A DNA stretch of 64,000 bases. It comes from CADEDV01 sp964596345. GTDB lineage: Bacteria > Bacteroidota > Bacteroidia > Chitinophagales > Chitinophagaceae. Of this stretch, positions 52,353-61,159 are shown one piece after another. The position numbers and the translations under genes are program-made. The DNA is taken from contig CAZQSZ010000005.1 in assembly GCA_964596345.1 (NCBI GenBank), forward strand, positions 353,098 through 417,097, in the 5' to 3' direction. Every line of letters begins with the position of its first letter. The stretch's first letter is position 1. Under the pieces are notes generated by a model that saw only the letters and a list, made by a program, of their open reading frames with translations, had not been told where the DNA came from and searched no databases.

Positions 52353-52378
52353 TGTAGCCCGTACGGGATTCGAACCCG
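52353..52378. other. Right attachment site: tRNA-Glu 3' end
   Basis: Identical to 7242-7267 over 26 bases. It includes the T-arm and acceptor 3' strand of tRNA-Glu, so the insertion leaves the tRNA gene functional. Confidence 0.92.
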
Positions 52379-52426
52379 TATCACCACCGTGAAAGGGTGG
52401 TGTCCTAGCCCTTAGACGAACGGGCC
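52355..52426 (-). tRNA. tRNA-Glu (anticodon UUC)
   Basis: A complete cloverleaf on the minus strand: acceptor stem GGCCCGT / ACGGGCT (with one G-U pair), D-arm region, anticodon stem CCACC / GGTGG around loop CTTTCAC (anticodon TTC), T-arm with GGTTCGAAT. The discriminator is A and no CCA is encoded. It is the integration target of the island. Confidence 0.95.
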
Positions 52427-52646
52427 GTTTTAAGGGACGGCAAAGATAGGGTTGCAGCCCTTTTCTGCCAAAATTTTTTACAGGCTTTGCCATCTTCAGG
52501 CCAAAGCCCTGGAAGGCTTGTCCCAACTGTATTTTTCAGAAACAAACTGTCGTTGGTCATGGTATGACGTTATTAAAATCATCCACCCCCATTCTTGGCA
52601 AAACACTAACTTAGCCTCGCATTTTTAAAAATAAATACTAAATATC

Positions 52647-53660
52647 ATGAGTACAGTTAAAGTTGCCATCAATGGTTTCGGTCGTATCGGCCGCCTCGTT
52701 TATCGCCAGATATATAAAATGGAGGGTATTGATGTGGTGGCTATCAATGACCTGACCAGCCCCAAAGTGCTGGCTCATTTGCTGAAATATGACAGTGCAC
52801 AAGGCCGTTTTGATGCGGAAGTAAAAGCCACCGAAGATGCCATTGTTGTCAACGGTGATGCGGTAAAAATATATGCACAAAAAAACCCGGCTGATATTCC
52901 CTGGAAAAGCCATGACGTGGATGTGGTATTAGAGTGTACCGGTTTCTTTACCGATAAAGCCAAAGCAGAAGCTCACCTAGTAGCTGGTGCAAAAAGAGTC
53001 GTGATCTCTGCCCCCGCCACCGGCGACCTGAAAACAATTGTATTTAATGTAAACCATAGCATCCTGGATGGCAGCGAAACCATTATCAGTTGCGCTTCCT
53101 GCACCACGAACTGCCTGGCACCGATGGCCCAGGTACTGGATGAGAAATTTGGTATCGTGAATGGCTTGATGACCACGATTCATGCTTATACGAATGATCA
53201 GAATACACAAGACGCCCCGCATCCGAAAGGAGACCTGCGCCGTGCAAGAGCTGCAGCACAAAATATTGTTCCCAACAGTACAGGAGCCGCTAAAGCAATC
53301 GGCCTGGTGCTTCCTAACCTGAAAGGAAAACTGGATGGCAGTGCGCAACGGGTACCCACTTTAACAGGATCATTGACAGAAGTGACAGCGATCCTGGGTA
53401 AGAAAACAACCGTGGAAGAACTGAATGCGGCCATGAAAGCAGCAGCCAATGAAAGTTTTGGTTATACCGAAGATGAAATTGTGAGCAGCGATATTATCGG
53501 CATCAGCTACGGATCATTGTTTGATGCTACCCAGACAAGGGTACAAACAGTGGGTGATGTGCAACTGGTGAGAACCGTAAGCTGGTATGATAATGAAATG
53601 AGTTATGTAAGCCAGTTGGTGCGTACCGTACATTTCTTTGCGAAATTGATCAGTAAGTAA
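52647..53660 (+). CDS. gap: Glyceraldehyde-3-phosphate dehydrogenase, type I
   Basis: A 337-residue glycolytic enzyme that oxidises and phosphorylates glyceraldehyde-3-phosphate with NAD. NAD-binding INGFGRIGRLVYR lies at the N-terminus, the catalytic cysteine in SCASCTTNCLAP, and substrate-binding HAYTNDQNTQD with RAAAQNIVPNSTGAAKAIG downstream. Length is normal. A hairpin terminator follows and pgk lies 460 bases further on. Confidence 0.97.
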   Translation: MSTVKVAINGFGRIGRLVYRQIYKMEGIDVVAINDLTSPKVLAHLLKYDSAQGRFDAEVKATEDAIVVNGDAVKIYAQKNPADIPWKSHDVDVVLECTGFFTDKAKAEAHLVAGAKRVVISAPATGDLKTIVFNVNHSILDGSETIISCASCTTNCLAPMAQVLDEKFGIVNGLMTTIHAYTNDQNTQDAPHPKGDLRRARAAAQNIVPNSTGAAKAIGLVLPNLKGKLDGSAQRVPTLTGSLTEVTAILGKKTTVEELNAAMKAAANESFGYTEDEIVSSDIIGISYGSLFDATQTRVQTVGDVQLVRTVSWYDNEMSYVSQLVRTVHFFAKLISK

Positions 53661-53676
53661 TAGAGAGAATTTCTAT

Positions 53677-53713
53677 ACCATAGCAAAAAGATTTTCTTTT
53701 TGCTATGGTCTTT
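53677..53713 (+). terminator. Terminator after gap
   Basis: A 13-bp perfect stem ACCATAGCAAAAA / TTTTTGCTATGGT with a 7-base loop, followed by CTTTTC. Confidence 0.8.
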
Positions 53714-53733
53714 TCATACCGATTGAGTACTAT

Positions 53734-54096
53734 ATGAAGATCAGGAATATTGACGGGCTCTCTGCTGACGATCTGCAACAGGAAGTGAATAACGGCGCAA
53801 GATTTATCTATTACGCTTTTACGGTATCCTTATTGGTTGTCACTTTTAAACGTACCTCTGGTGTTTATTTGATCAGGCCACAGGAAAATGTGCTGAAAAA
53901 AGGAACTCCCTTTACTATACTATCTCTTCTTTTTGGCTGGTGGGGCATTCCATATGGACCAAAGTATACACTGGAAAGTATCCGTACCAATATGAAGGGA
54001 GGGAAAAATGTAACCGATGAGGTAATGGCCACCGTGGCCGGTTTTGTGTTGTTTAAAGAAACAGAAAACAGAAAAAAAGAACTTATTCAGTCTTAG
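53734..54096 (+). CDS. Small protein of unknown function between gap and pgk
   Basis: A 120-residue protein with a hydrophobic stretch at about residues 25-40 (IYYAFTVSLLVVTF) and a second weaker one near FTILSLLFGWWGIPYGP. It may be a two-span membrane protein. The gap terminator lies before it and pgk starts 24 bases after it, so it is probably cotranscribed with pgk. No family is recognised. Confidence 0.65.
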   Translation: MKIRNIDGLSADDLQQEVNNGARFIYYAFTVSLLVVTFKRTSGVYLIRPQENVLKKGTPFTILSLLFGWWGIPYGPKYTLESIRTNMKGGKNVTDEVMATVAGFVLFKETENRKKELIQS

Positions 54097-54120
54097 TTCA
54101 TTTAGCTTAAAAATAATTTT

Positions 54121-55320
54121 ATGTCTGCATTTTCCAATTACAATTTCGCCGGCCAGAAAGCCCTGGTCCGGGTTGACTTTAACGTGCCGCTGGATAAGCA
54201 AAGTTTTGCTATTACTGATGATACAAGAATGAGGGCGGCGGTTCCCACTATTAAAAAAATATTGAATGATGGTGGTAGTGTGATCCTGATGAGTCACCTG
54301 GGCCGGCCGAAAGATGGCCCTGAAGAAAAATCATCGATGAAGCATATCATCGGTCACCTGGGCGAATTACTGGGAGGTACGACCGTTCTGTTTGCAAATG
54401 ATTGTATCGGGGAACAGGCCTACCTGACTGCATCCATGATGAAGCCAGGCGAAGTATTATTATTGGAAAATCTCCGGTTTTATAAAGAAGAAGAAAAAGG
54501 CGATCTGAAGTTTGCGGAGAAATTAGCAAAGCTGGGTGATGTATGGGTGAACGATGCCTTTGGAACTGCCCACCGGGCCCATGCTTCCACGGCAGTGATC
54601 GCTCAATTTTTTCCAGCCGAGAAAAGATTATTTGGTTTGCTGATGGAAGGCGAAGTATCCAGCGCTGAAAAAGTATTGCACCAGGCAGAAAAACCTTTTA
54701 CCGCTATTATTGGTGGAGCCAAAGTGTCGGATAAGATACTGATCATTGAAAACCTCCTCGAAAGAGCTACGGATATTATTATTGGCGGTGGCATGGCCTA
54801 TACATTTATGAAAGCACAGGGCGGTAAGATTGGTAATTCATTATGTGAAGAGGATCGTATTCAAACGGCTTTAGATATTCTGAAGAAAGCAGAAGAGAAA
54901 AACGTCTGCATTCATCTCCCTTCAGATTCGCTGATCGCCGATAAATTTGCGGCGGATGCACAAACCTCCATGTCGCCCAGCAATCATATCCCGGACGGAT
55001 GGATGGGGCTTGATATCGGCCCCAATGCCTGTGAGCAATTTGCCAATGTGATCAAACGCAGCAAAACGATCTTATGGAACGGACCGATGGGTGTGTTTGA
55101 AATGGAAAAATTCCAGCACGGTACTAAAGTAATTGCAACTGCCGTGGCAGCCGCTACACAAAACGGTGCTTTCTCCTTAGTCGGTGGCGGTGATTCGGTT
55201 GCTGCGGTTAACCAGTTTGGCTTTGCCGATAAAGTAAGCTATGTATCCACCGGTGGCGGGGCTATGCTGGAATACTTTGAAGGAAAAGTATTGCCGGGTA
55301 TTGCTGCGGTAAAGGGATAG
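54121..55320 (+). CDS. pgk: Phosphoglycerate kinase
   Basis: A 399-residue cytoplasmic glycolytic enzyme. Motifs: VRVDFNVPLD at the N-terminus, SHLGRPK, LLENLRFYKEEE, NDAFGTAHRAHAST, IIGGAKVSDK, LDIGP, WNGPMGVFE and GGGDSVAAV near the C-terminus. It ends directly against the stop codon of the convergent sugar dehydrogenase gene, leaving no room for a separate terminator. Confidence 0.98.
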   Translation: MSAFSNYNFAGQKALVRVDFNVPLDKQSFAITDDTRMRAAVPTIKKILNDGGSVILMSHLGRPKDGPEEKSSMKHIIGHLGELLGGTTVLFANDCIGEQAYLTASMMKPGEVLLLENLRFYKEEEKGDLKFAEKLAKLGDVWVNDAFGTAHRAHASTAVIAQFFPAEKRLFGLLMEGEVSSAEKVLHQAEKPFTAIIGGAKVSDKILIIENLLERATDIIIGGGMAYTFMKAQGGKIGNSLCEEDRIQTALDILKKAEEKNVCIHLPSDSLIADKFAADAQTSMSPSNHIPDGWMGLDIGPNACEQFANVIKRSKTILWNGPMGVFEMEKFQHGTKVIATAVAAATQNGAFSLVGGGDSVAAVNQFGFADKVSYVSTGGGAMLEYFEGKVLPGIAAVKG

Positions 55321-56436
55321 TTACTGCTTACCTATTTCAATAATACGGTCATTGTTTCCCCCGTTGCTGGTGCAGATATACACTTTGCCCGTTGGTGAGA
55401 TGCAAAGGTCTCTCATCCTCCCGTATTTACCCGTAAAGTATTCGGTCGTGGTAGTTACTGCGCTGAAAGAGTTATCTAATTTCAGCTGGTAAATCCTGGC
55501 ATCTTTCAGTGTGGTCAACAGCAATGAATTTTTCCATTGCGGTATCAGGTCGTGGTTATAATAATCCAACCCGGCTGTTGCAACAGTTGGTGTCCAGGCT
55601 TTAACGGGTTCTTTAACGTTATTAGCTGTACAAAAACTTTGTTCTGCTGTTTCATTACAAAATCCTGCTACATTCGGCCACCCATAATTTCTTCCTTTTT
55701 CAATGATATTGATCTCATCATCACTGCTCGGTCCATGTTCTGAAGCATAAAGTATATTATTGGCAAACACCAGCCCCTGCGGGTTGCGATGCCCGGACGA
55801 CCAATAAGGATTACCTACAACAGGGTTATCGGCAGGAACAGAGCCGTCCAGGTTTAACCGCAGGATCTTCCCAGCGGCAGATGCTGTGTTTTGCGGCAGC
55901 GCTGTATTGGCAGCATCACCGGTTGTAGCGAAAATTTTATCGCCAACAATCAGCAGGCGGCTGCCATTATGAATAGAAGCCGCCGGAATATTTTCCAGTA
56001 AGGGAAAGGGATTGGTAAGCGTTGTTCCGGTATAGGTAAAGCGAACGATCTTTTCCCGGTAACCGCTACCTCCGTTATAATTATAAACTACGTATACATA
56101 GGCTGTTGCTGTAAAGTTGGGGTGCAAAGCCATTCCCAGTAAACCACCTTCCCCGTTTGTTGCTACTTCAGTGATGGTGAATACCGGGGTAACCGTTCCG
56201 GTTGCAGGATTCACCCGGCTGATCCTGCCGCCTCTTTCTGTCATCCAGATATGGTTGTCGGGGCCCCATACTATTTCCCAGGGAAAGTTTAACCCGTTTA
56301 CGATTACCGAATCTTTAATCGTTACCGGGCCGGCAGGTATTGCCGGGTCATCGGTACCGGTTGATTTTTTACAATGAATAGCTGCTGACAGTGGCAGCAG
56401 TAGCAGTAACCAGGCGGAGCGTTTCAGTAAGTGCAT
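55321..56436 (-). CDS. PQQ-dependent sugar dehydrogenase-like lipoprotein
   Basis: A 371-residue lipoprotein started at the ATG at 56436, with signal peptide ending LSAAIHC. The beta-propeller of the glucose/sorbosone dehydrogenase family shows FPWEIVWGPDNHIWMTER, GEGGLLGMALHPNF, GDAANTALPQN, SGHRNPQGL and SEHGPSSDDEIN. Members oxidise aldose sugars in the periplasm using PQQ; substrate is unknown here. The stop codon abuts pgk with zero spacing. Confidence 0.9.
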   Translation of the reverse strand: MHLLKRSAWLLLLLPLSAAIHCKKSTGTDDPAIPAGPVTIKDSVIVNGLNFPWEIVWGPDNHIWMTERGGRISRVNPATGTVTPVFTITEVATNGEGGLLGMALHPNFTATAYVYVVYNYNGGSGYREKIVRFTYTGTTLTNPFPLLENIPAASIHNGSRLLIVGDKIFATTGDAANTALPQNTASAAGKILRLNLDGSVPADNPVVGNPYWSSGHRNPQGLVFANNILYASEHGPSSDDEINIIEKGRNYGWPNVAGFCNETAEQSFCTANNVKEPVKAWTPTVATAGLDYYNHDLIPQWKNSLLLTTLKDARIYQLKLDNSFSAVTTTTEYFTGKYGRMRDLCISPTGKVYICTSNGGNNDRIIEIGKQ

Positions 56437-56582
56437 AAGTAAAAGTATTGCTGCAAAAACGGCCAAAATCATGCCGTAGCCCCGGTTTTTATCCGTTTAC
56501 CGGTAAGTGGGCTTGCTATACCGAAAATTTACCCGGGGAACTACCAAAAGTGGTAATTTTAATTCTTAAAAAATTCAGAATC

Positions 56583-57179
56583 ATGAAAGGAACACGGAAC
56601 ATCGCTTTAATTGCTATAGCAGCTATTGTACTCATTTTTGGAGTTTGGGGCTGCAATACCTATAATGGATTGATTTCAGGTGAGCAGAATGTAAAAAAAT
56701 CATGGAGTAATGTGGAAACGAACTACCAGCGCAGAACAGATTTATACAGCAGTGTGATCAAAACAGTGGAAGCTTCTGCCAATTTTGAAAAATCTACATT
56801 ACAGGAAGTGGTGGAAGCAAGGGCCAAAGCTACTTCTGTTACCATTGATATCAATGACCCCAAAACACTGGAAGCTTTTCAACAGGCGCAGGCTGGTTTG
56901 CAAGGTTCATTTGGAAGGTTGATTGCCTCTTTTGAAGCTTACCCCGATCTGAAAACAACCAAAGCATTCCAGGATTTTCAAACACAAATTGAAGGCACTG
57001 AAAACAGGATCAATGTGGCCCGCCAGGATTATAACAAAGCAGTAGAGACCTATAATCTTAAAGTAAAACGATTCCCGGGCAATATGCTGGCAGGTATGTT
57101 TGGCCATAGCGAAAAAGCATACTATGAGGCCGATAAGGGATCTGAGAAGAATCCTGAAATTAAGTTTGATATTAAATAA
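56583..57179 (+). CDS. lemA: LemA family protein
   Basis: A 198-residue membrane-anchored protein. The start at 56583 gives a signal-anchor segment (IALIAIAAIVLIFGVWGC); the upstream in-frame extension has no supporting features. The LemA pattern follows: YNGLISGEQNVKKSWSNVETNYQRR in key residues, LYSSVIKTVEASANFE, ENRINVARQDYNKAVETYN and FPGNMLAGMFG. It is followed by two TPM-domain genes, the common LemA-TPM arrangement. Role in membrane maintenance is suspected. Confidence 0.93.
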   Translation: MKGTRNIALIAIAAIVLIFGVWGCNTYNGLISGEQNVKKSWSNVETNYQRRTDLYSSVIKTVEASANFEKSTLQEVVEARAKATSVTIDINDPKTLEAFQQAQAGLQGSFGRLIASFEAYPDLKTTKAFQDFQTQIEGTENRINVARQDYNKAVETYNLKVKRFPGNMLAGMFGHSEKAYYEADKGSEKNPEIKFDIK

Positions 57180-57193
57180 GCACGGCTAACCTG

Positions 57194-57652
57194 ATGTTCT
57201 CCTTTTTCAGAAAAAAAAGATCCCTCTTCAGCGAGGAAGATACAAGGCTTATTGTCAAAGCCATTCGTCATGCCGAACAGCGTACAAGTGGTGAAGTAAG
57301 AGTGTATGTAGAAAGCCGCTGCCGCTTTATGGATGCGATGGACAGGGCGGCCGAGATCTTCTTTTCCCTGCAAATGGAAAAGACAGAACAGCGGAATGCA
57401 GTACTGGTCTATGTGGCATTGAAAGACCGTCAGCTGGCGGTCTTTGGTGACGAGGGGATTTATCAAAAAACCGGGACTGATTATTGGAACAGGGTGGTGA
57501 ATGATATGCTCGGAAGTTTTAATAAGAATGATTATGCACAGGGAATAGCGAATTGTACGGTTCAGATCGGCGAAGCATTGCAACAGCATTTTCCATTTGA
57601 TAAAGAAACTGATAAAAATGAACTGCCGGATGCAATCGTTTTTGGCAGATAG
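57194..57652 (+). CDS. TPM domain protein
   Basis: A 152-residue soluble TPM-fold protein: IVKAIRHAEQRTSGEVRVYVE, NAVLVYVALKDRQLAVFGDEGIYQK and YAQGIANCTVQIGEAL. No signal peptide. It lies 14 bases after lemA and four bases before the next TPM gene. TPM domains are found in plastid and bacterial proteins linked to membrane repair. Confidence 0.88.
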   Translation: MFSFFRKKRSLFSEEDTRLIVKAIRHAEQRTSGEVRVYVESRCRFMDAMDRAAEIFFSLQMEKTEQRNAVLVYVALKDRQLAVFGDEGIYQKTGTDYWNRVVNDMLGSFNKNDYAQGIANCTVQIGEALQQHFPFDKETDKNELPDAIVFGR

Positions 57653-57656
57653 TTAC

Positions 57657-58409
57657 ATGAAGAAAATCCTTTTAATAGTAAGCTTATTTGTGTCTTTTTT
57701 TGCAAAGGCACAAATTGATAAAGTTCTTCCGGCGAAGCCAAGTCCCCCGAAACTTGTAAATGATTTGACGGGTAACTTTCTCACACCAGAGCAAGCGCAA
57801 GCCTTGGAGAGAAAGCTTGTTGCTTATGATGATAGCTCCTCGAACCAGATTGCGATCGTTATTGTTGAATCTCTCCAAGGTTATGAAGCAAACGAGTATG
57901 CAACAGCCTTGGGTAGAAAATGGGGAGTAGGAAACAAGGATTTCAATAATGGAGTGGTAATCCTTATTTCGACAGGTGGTGGTGAAGGCAATAGGGATGC
58001 CTATATCGCACCTGGTTATGGATTAGAAGGAGCCATACCGGATGTTACAGCCAAAGCTATCGTTGAGCATGAACTGATCCCGAATTTTAAACAAAAGAAT
58101 TATTATCGTGGTCTTGACGAAGCGACCGATGCAGTTATCAAAGCTGCTGCAGGTGAATACACGGCACCGGCAGGGTATGGCAGCAAGAAAAAGGATGGGT
58201 TTAAGACCTGGATGATCATCGCCATAGTGTTATTCGTACTTTTATCGGGTATGTTTGGTGGCGGTGGTGGCGGTACTTATGTATCGAGAGGTGGTTACAC
58301 CGGCTGGAGCGGCGGTGGTTGGTCGGGCGGAGGATCCTCAGGAGGGGGAGGGTTTGGCGGTTTCGGTGGCGGCAGCTTTGGTGGTGGTGGTGCAGGTGGT
58401 AAATGGTAA
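57657..58409 (+). CDS. TPM domain membrane protein with glycine-rich tail (YgcG-like)
   Basis: A 250-residue protein: signal peptide MKKILLIVSLFVSFFAKAQ, TPM domain (about 35-165: FLTPEQAQALERKLVAYDDS, IAIVIVESLQG, VVILISTGGGEG), one membrane span (WMIIAIVLFVLLSGMF) and a C-terminal region of glycines and serines ending FGGGGAGGKW. The start at 57657 is preferred over an in-frame earlier ATG because of the signal peptide. It completes the lemA-TPM-TPM group. Confidence 0.92.
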   Translation: MKKILLIVSLFVSFFAKAQIDKVLPAKPSPPKLVNDLTGNFLTPEQAQALERKLVAYDDSSSNQIAIVIVESLQGYEANEYATALGRKWGVGNKDFNNGVVILISTGGGEGNRDAYIAPGYGLEGAIPDVTAKAIVEHELIPNFKQKNYYRGLDEATDAVIKAAAGEYTAPAGYGSKKKDGFKTWMIIAIVLFVLLSGMFGGGGGGTYVSRGGYTGWSGGGWSGGGSSGGGGFGGFGGGSFGGGGAGGKW

Positions 58410-58430
58410 TTATTAAGAAATCCTACAATA

Positions 58431-58460
58431 AAAAATGCCGGGCAACTGCCCGGCATTTTT
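58431..58460. terminator. Bidirectional terminator
   Basis: Stem AAAAATGCCGGGC / GCCCGGCATTTTT with an AACT loop between two convergent genes; T-runs on both strands. Confidence 0.92.
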
Positions 58461-58482
58461 AGTTTTATCTGCTATCAAATTC

Positions 58483-61005
58483 TTAGAAACCTTTCTTCTC
58501 CGTTTCCGGCAAAACAGATTTGATATAATTGACTTGTTCAGTCAGTGAAGCATCAGTTGCGTTTTCTTTTAATGCTTTATCTTTTTGGGTTAGGATTCCT
58601 TTAAGGATCATTCCATTGATAAACGGATCGGTTTGATCTTTGAACGCTGCAGGAACAGCATCCCGGAATTTCACGATCTCATCCACTCCCCATTTGAATT
58701 TCTCTGTATTCTTTACCACAGCCAGGTAAGACCCGATATTTCCCAGGGCTTCAAATTTGGCTTGTCCCAACGGCATTTTAGAAAAATCACCAATGATCTT
58801 GTCGGCCATGCTTTCATCACCTGATTTAATGATCTGGGCCAGGATAGCACTTTGTAAAGCTCCTTTAGCAGGTTGCTTAGCCAGGTCTTTAGCAATAGAT
58901 AATGCGGCAGCTTCATCCAGCTCTGCTAACGCATTCAGGGCATTACCGGCTACCGAATAAGAAGAGTCGTTGACAGCTGCTTTGAACAATGCTGCATATT
59001 CAGCTTTGCCATATTCTCCCAATTGTGCAATAGCTCCGGCTCTTACCGTGGAATATTTATCATTTTTTGCCAGGTCCAGTAAAACAGGTTCAACTGCTGT
59101 TTTTACATTTTCCTTCTTCAGATTGATTTTACTGATGGCAAAATTTCTCAGCCCCTGGTATTTGTCTTTCAAAGCTGTTTTCAGTAAATCAACGGCTTTC
59201 GGATCGTCCAGCTTTTTGGAAGCAAAGTCAATCGCTTCTCTCCTGTCCACGTAATTCCCGGCATAAGTGTACTGGTGAATATAATTTTCAAGTGTTTTGT
59301 TATCCTTTTTAACCCACAAAAGCACTTTATCGGCATCCACATTTACCAGGTCCGGACGTTTTGTGTAGCTGAAGCTGAATGTATCGGCAGCATTATTCGC
59401 CCAAACATTGTAACGAACTTTGCTGGCACCCTCATATACATCTATTGCAATCGGCAATTTGAATAGCTTACCGGTTTTCTGGGTTTGCTTCACGATCACA
59501 TTTACTTTCCCGGCTGCATCGTCATATACATAATCAATTTCAACAGTGGGATGCCCGCTGCCAAAATACCATTGGTTAAAGAACCAGTTCAGGTCACGGC
59601 CGGTTACTTCTTCAAAAGCTAAGCGCAACTGGTGAGCTTCCGCTGATTTAAATTTATTGGTCGTTAAATAATTATTGAGTGATTTGGAAAAGGCTTCGTC
59701 ACCTACAAAATTGCGAAGCATATTAAGGATACGTCCGCCTTTCTGGTAACTTACCGCATCAAACATATCTTCTTTGTCCCGGTAGTGAAAACGAACCAGG
59801 TCTTTATTCTGGCTGTTGCTCATCAGGTAACCCTGCATACCCTGGTAGTTTTCGGCATCACCTGCATCTTTGCCATATTTGTATTCATCCCATAGAGTCT
59901 GGCTGTAGTCAGCGAATGATTCGTTCACTGTCAGGTTGCTCCAGCTTTCTGCGGTCACATAGTCACCAAACCATTGGTGAAACAATTCATGAGCGATAGT
60001 GCCTTCCCAGCTGTTGCCGTCCACCAGTTCCCTTGCGTCCTGTTGTGCATTTTCCTGGTGAATGGTGGCCGTGGTGTTTTCCATGGCACCTGCTACATAA
60101 TCACGGCCGGTGATCTGGGAATATTTTACCCAGGGAAATTCAACGCCGGTTAGTTTAGAAAAGAAGGTCATCATTTCAGGAGTATTGCCAAAGATCTTTT
60201 TGGCAACCGGGCCATATTCCTTTTCTACATAATAATTCACTTCTTTTCCTTTCCATTGATCTTTTACGACTGCATATTCTCCCACACCCAGGAAGAAAAG
60301 ATAGGGTGCATGCGGCAGGTCCATTTTCCAGTAGTCGGTACGTGTACCATCCGCATTTTTCTTTTGCGACATCAGTTTACCGTTACTCAGCGTTACATAT
60401 TTATTGTCAACGGTAACTGTCAGTTCCTGCGTGGTTTTTTGATTCGTTTTATCAATCGTAGGGAACCAGGCAGAACTTGACTCTGTTTCACCCTGTGTCC
60501 AGATTTGGGTGGGTTTGTCTTTTTCTTCACCCTTTGGATTAATGAAATACATTCCTTTTATACCCAACATCTGGTCTTTGGCATATTTTTCTTCAAACTC
60601 ATCTGGCTTGGCTGTATAATCGATATAGATTGTATAGGTTTCACTGGCTTTGTAAACCCTGTCAAGTTTGATACGAACCTGCCAGTCATCATAACTATAT
60701 TTCAGCGGAACTTGCTGGCTGCCTTTAACCAAAGCGATTTTTTTAAATTCCATTCCCTTGGCATCCAGCGTCAGGGTGTCTGTAGCATAAAAATGAGGCC
60801 TTAAGGTGATCCAGGCCTTACCATAGAGATAAGATTTACTGAAATCTGGCTTCACTTCCAGTTTGGTATGTACCAGGTTATTGACCTTGGTAGCCGTTTC
60901 CCGATATTCTTTTTTCCAGGAGGTGTCCTGCTTAGCAGCTCCCGGCTGGGCATAGGTCAGTTGAAATGAAATGATCAGTGCGAGACAAAACAACAGTTTT
61001 CTCAT
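58483..61005 (-). CDS. M1 family aminopeptidase
   Basis: An 840-residue exported peptidase: signal peptide MRKLLFCLALIISFQLTYAQ; exopeptidase motif GAMENTTATI; zinc site IAHELFHQWFGDY with H339, E340, H343 and the third ligand in NESFADY (E362). The C-terminal third (about 580-800) contains helical HEAT-like repeats. It removes N-terminal residues from peptides in the periplasm. A TAAATTTG promoter element lies 20 bases upstream. Confidence 0.94.
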   Translation of the reverse strand: MRKLLFCLALIISFQLTYAQPGAAKQDTSWKKEYRETATKVNNLVHTKLEVKPDFSKSYLYGKAWITLRPHFYATDTLTLDAKGMEFKKIALVKGSQQVPLKYSYDDWQVRIKLDRVYKASETYTIYIDYTAKPDEFEEKYAKDQMLGIKGMYFINPKGEEKDKPTQIWTQGETESSSAWFPTIDKTNQKTTQELTVTVDNKYVTLSNGKLMSQKKNADGTRTDYWKMDLPHAPYLFFLGVGEYAVVKDQWKGKEVNYYVEKEYGPVAKKIFGNTPEMMTFFSKLTGVEFPWVKYSQITGRDYVAGAMENTTATIHQENAQQDARELVDGNSWEGTIAHELFHQWFGDYVTAESWSNLTVNESFADYSQTLWDEYKYGKDAGDAENYQGMQGYLMSNSQNKDLVRFHYRDKEDMFDAVSYQKGGRILNMLRNFVGDEAFSKSLNNYLTTNKFKSAEAHQLRLAFEEVTGRDLNWFFNQWYFGSGHPTVEIDYVYDDAAGKVNVIVKQTQKTGKLFKLPIAIDVYEGASKVRYNVWANNAADTFSFSYTKRPDLVNVDADKVLLWVKKDNKTLENYIHQYTYAGNYVDRREAIDFASKKLDDPKAVDLLKTALKDKYQGLRNFAISKINLKKENVKTAVEPVLLDLAKNDKYSTVRAGAIAQLGEYGKAEYAALFKAAVNDSSYSVAGNALNALAELDEAAALSIAKDLAKQPAKGALQSAILAQIIKSGDESMADKIIGDFSKMPLGQAKFEALGNIGSYLAVVKNTEKFKWGVDEIVKFRDAVPAAFKDQTDPFINGMILKGILTQKDKALKENATDASLTEQVNYIKSVLPETEKKGF

Positions 61006-61024
61006 ATAAAATATTTAAGTGGCG

Positions 61025-61032
61025 CAAATTTA
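61025..61032 (-). promoter_or_regulatory. TAnnTTTG promoter element of the aminopeptidase gene
   Basis: Minus-strand TAAATTTG, the Bacteroidota -7 consensus, about 20 bases before the ATG at 61005. No clear TTG at the right spacing. Confidence 0.6.
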
Positions 61033-61129
61033 GGTAAGCTGACAGAATTTAGGTTGACCAAAAGGATGGGAGGTCCTTCTATTTAACAAGTTGTTGAATA
61101 CCCGCTGAGCAGGGTAGAAGTATTTGGTT

Positions 61130-61137
61130 TAAATTTG
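61130..61137 (+). promoter_or_regulatory. TAnnTTTG promoter element of the DUF4476 gene
   Basis: TAAATTTG 23 bases before the ATG at 61160; a matching upstream TTG at standard spacing is not visible. Confidence 0.5.
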
Positions 61138-61159
61138 TGAACCACCCAATACCGGAAAA

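Larger units (their letters stand above)
7242..52378. mobile_element. Integrated genomic island in tRNA-Glu (~45.1 kb)
   Basis: Bounded by the 26-bp direct repeat of the tRNA-Glu 3' end. The tyrosine recombinase gene (50854-52104) sits just inside the right border and reads inward, and GGTTACC-type arm-site candidates occur near both ends. Content is accessory: restriction enzymes, toxin-antitoxin, KAP NTPase, ubiquitin-like operon, SusCD operon, RteC and small helix-turn-helix proteins. No relaxase, coupling protein or type IV secretion gene is visible, so it is an integrative island or mobilisable element rather than a self-transmissible one. It could be composite. Confidence 0.9.

Noticed and set aside
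7242..52378. A complete prophage or conjugative element
   Set aside because: No capsid, terminase, portal, relaxase, coupling protein or type IV secretion genes can be seen.
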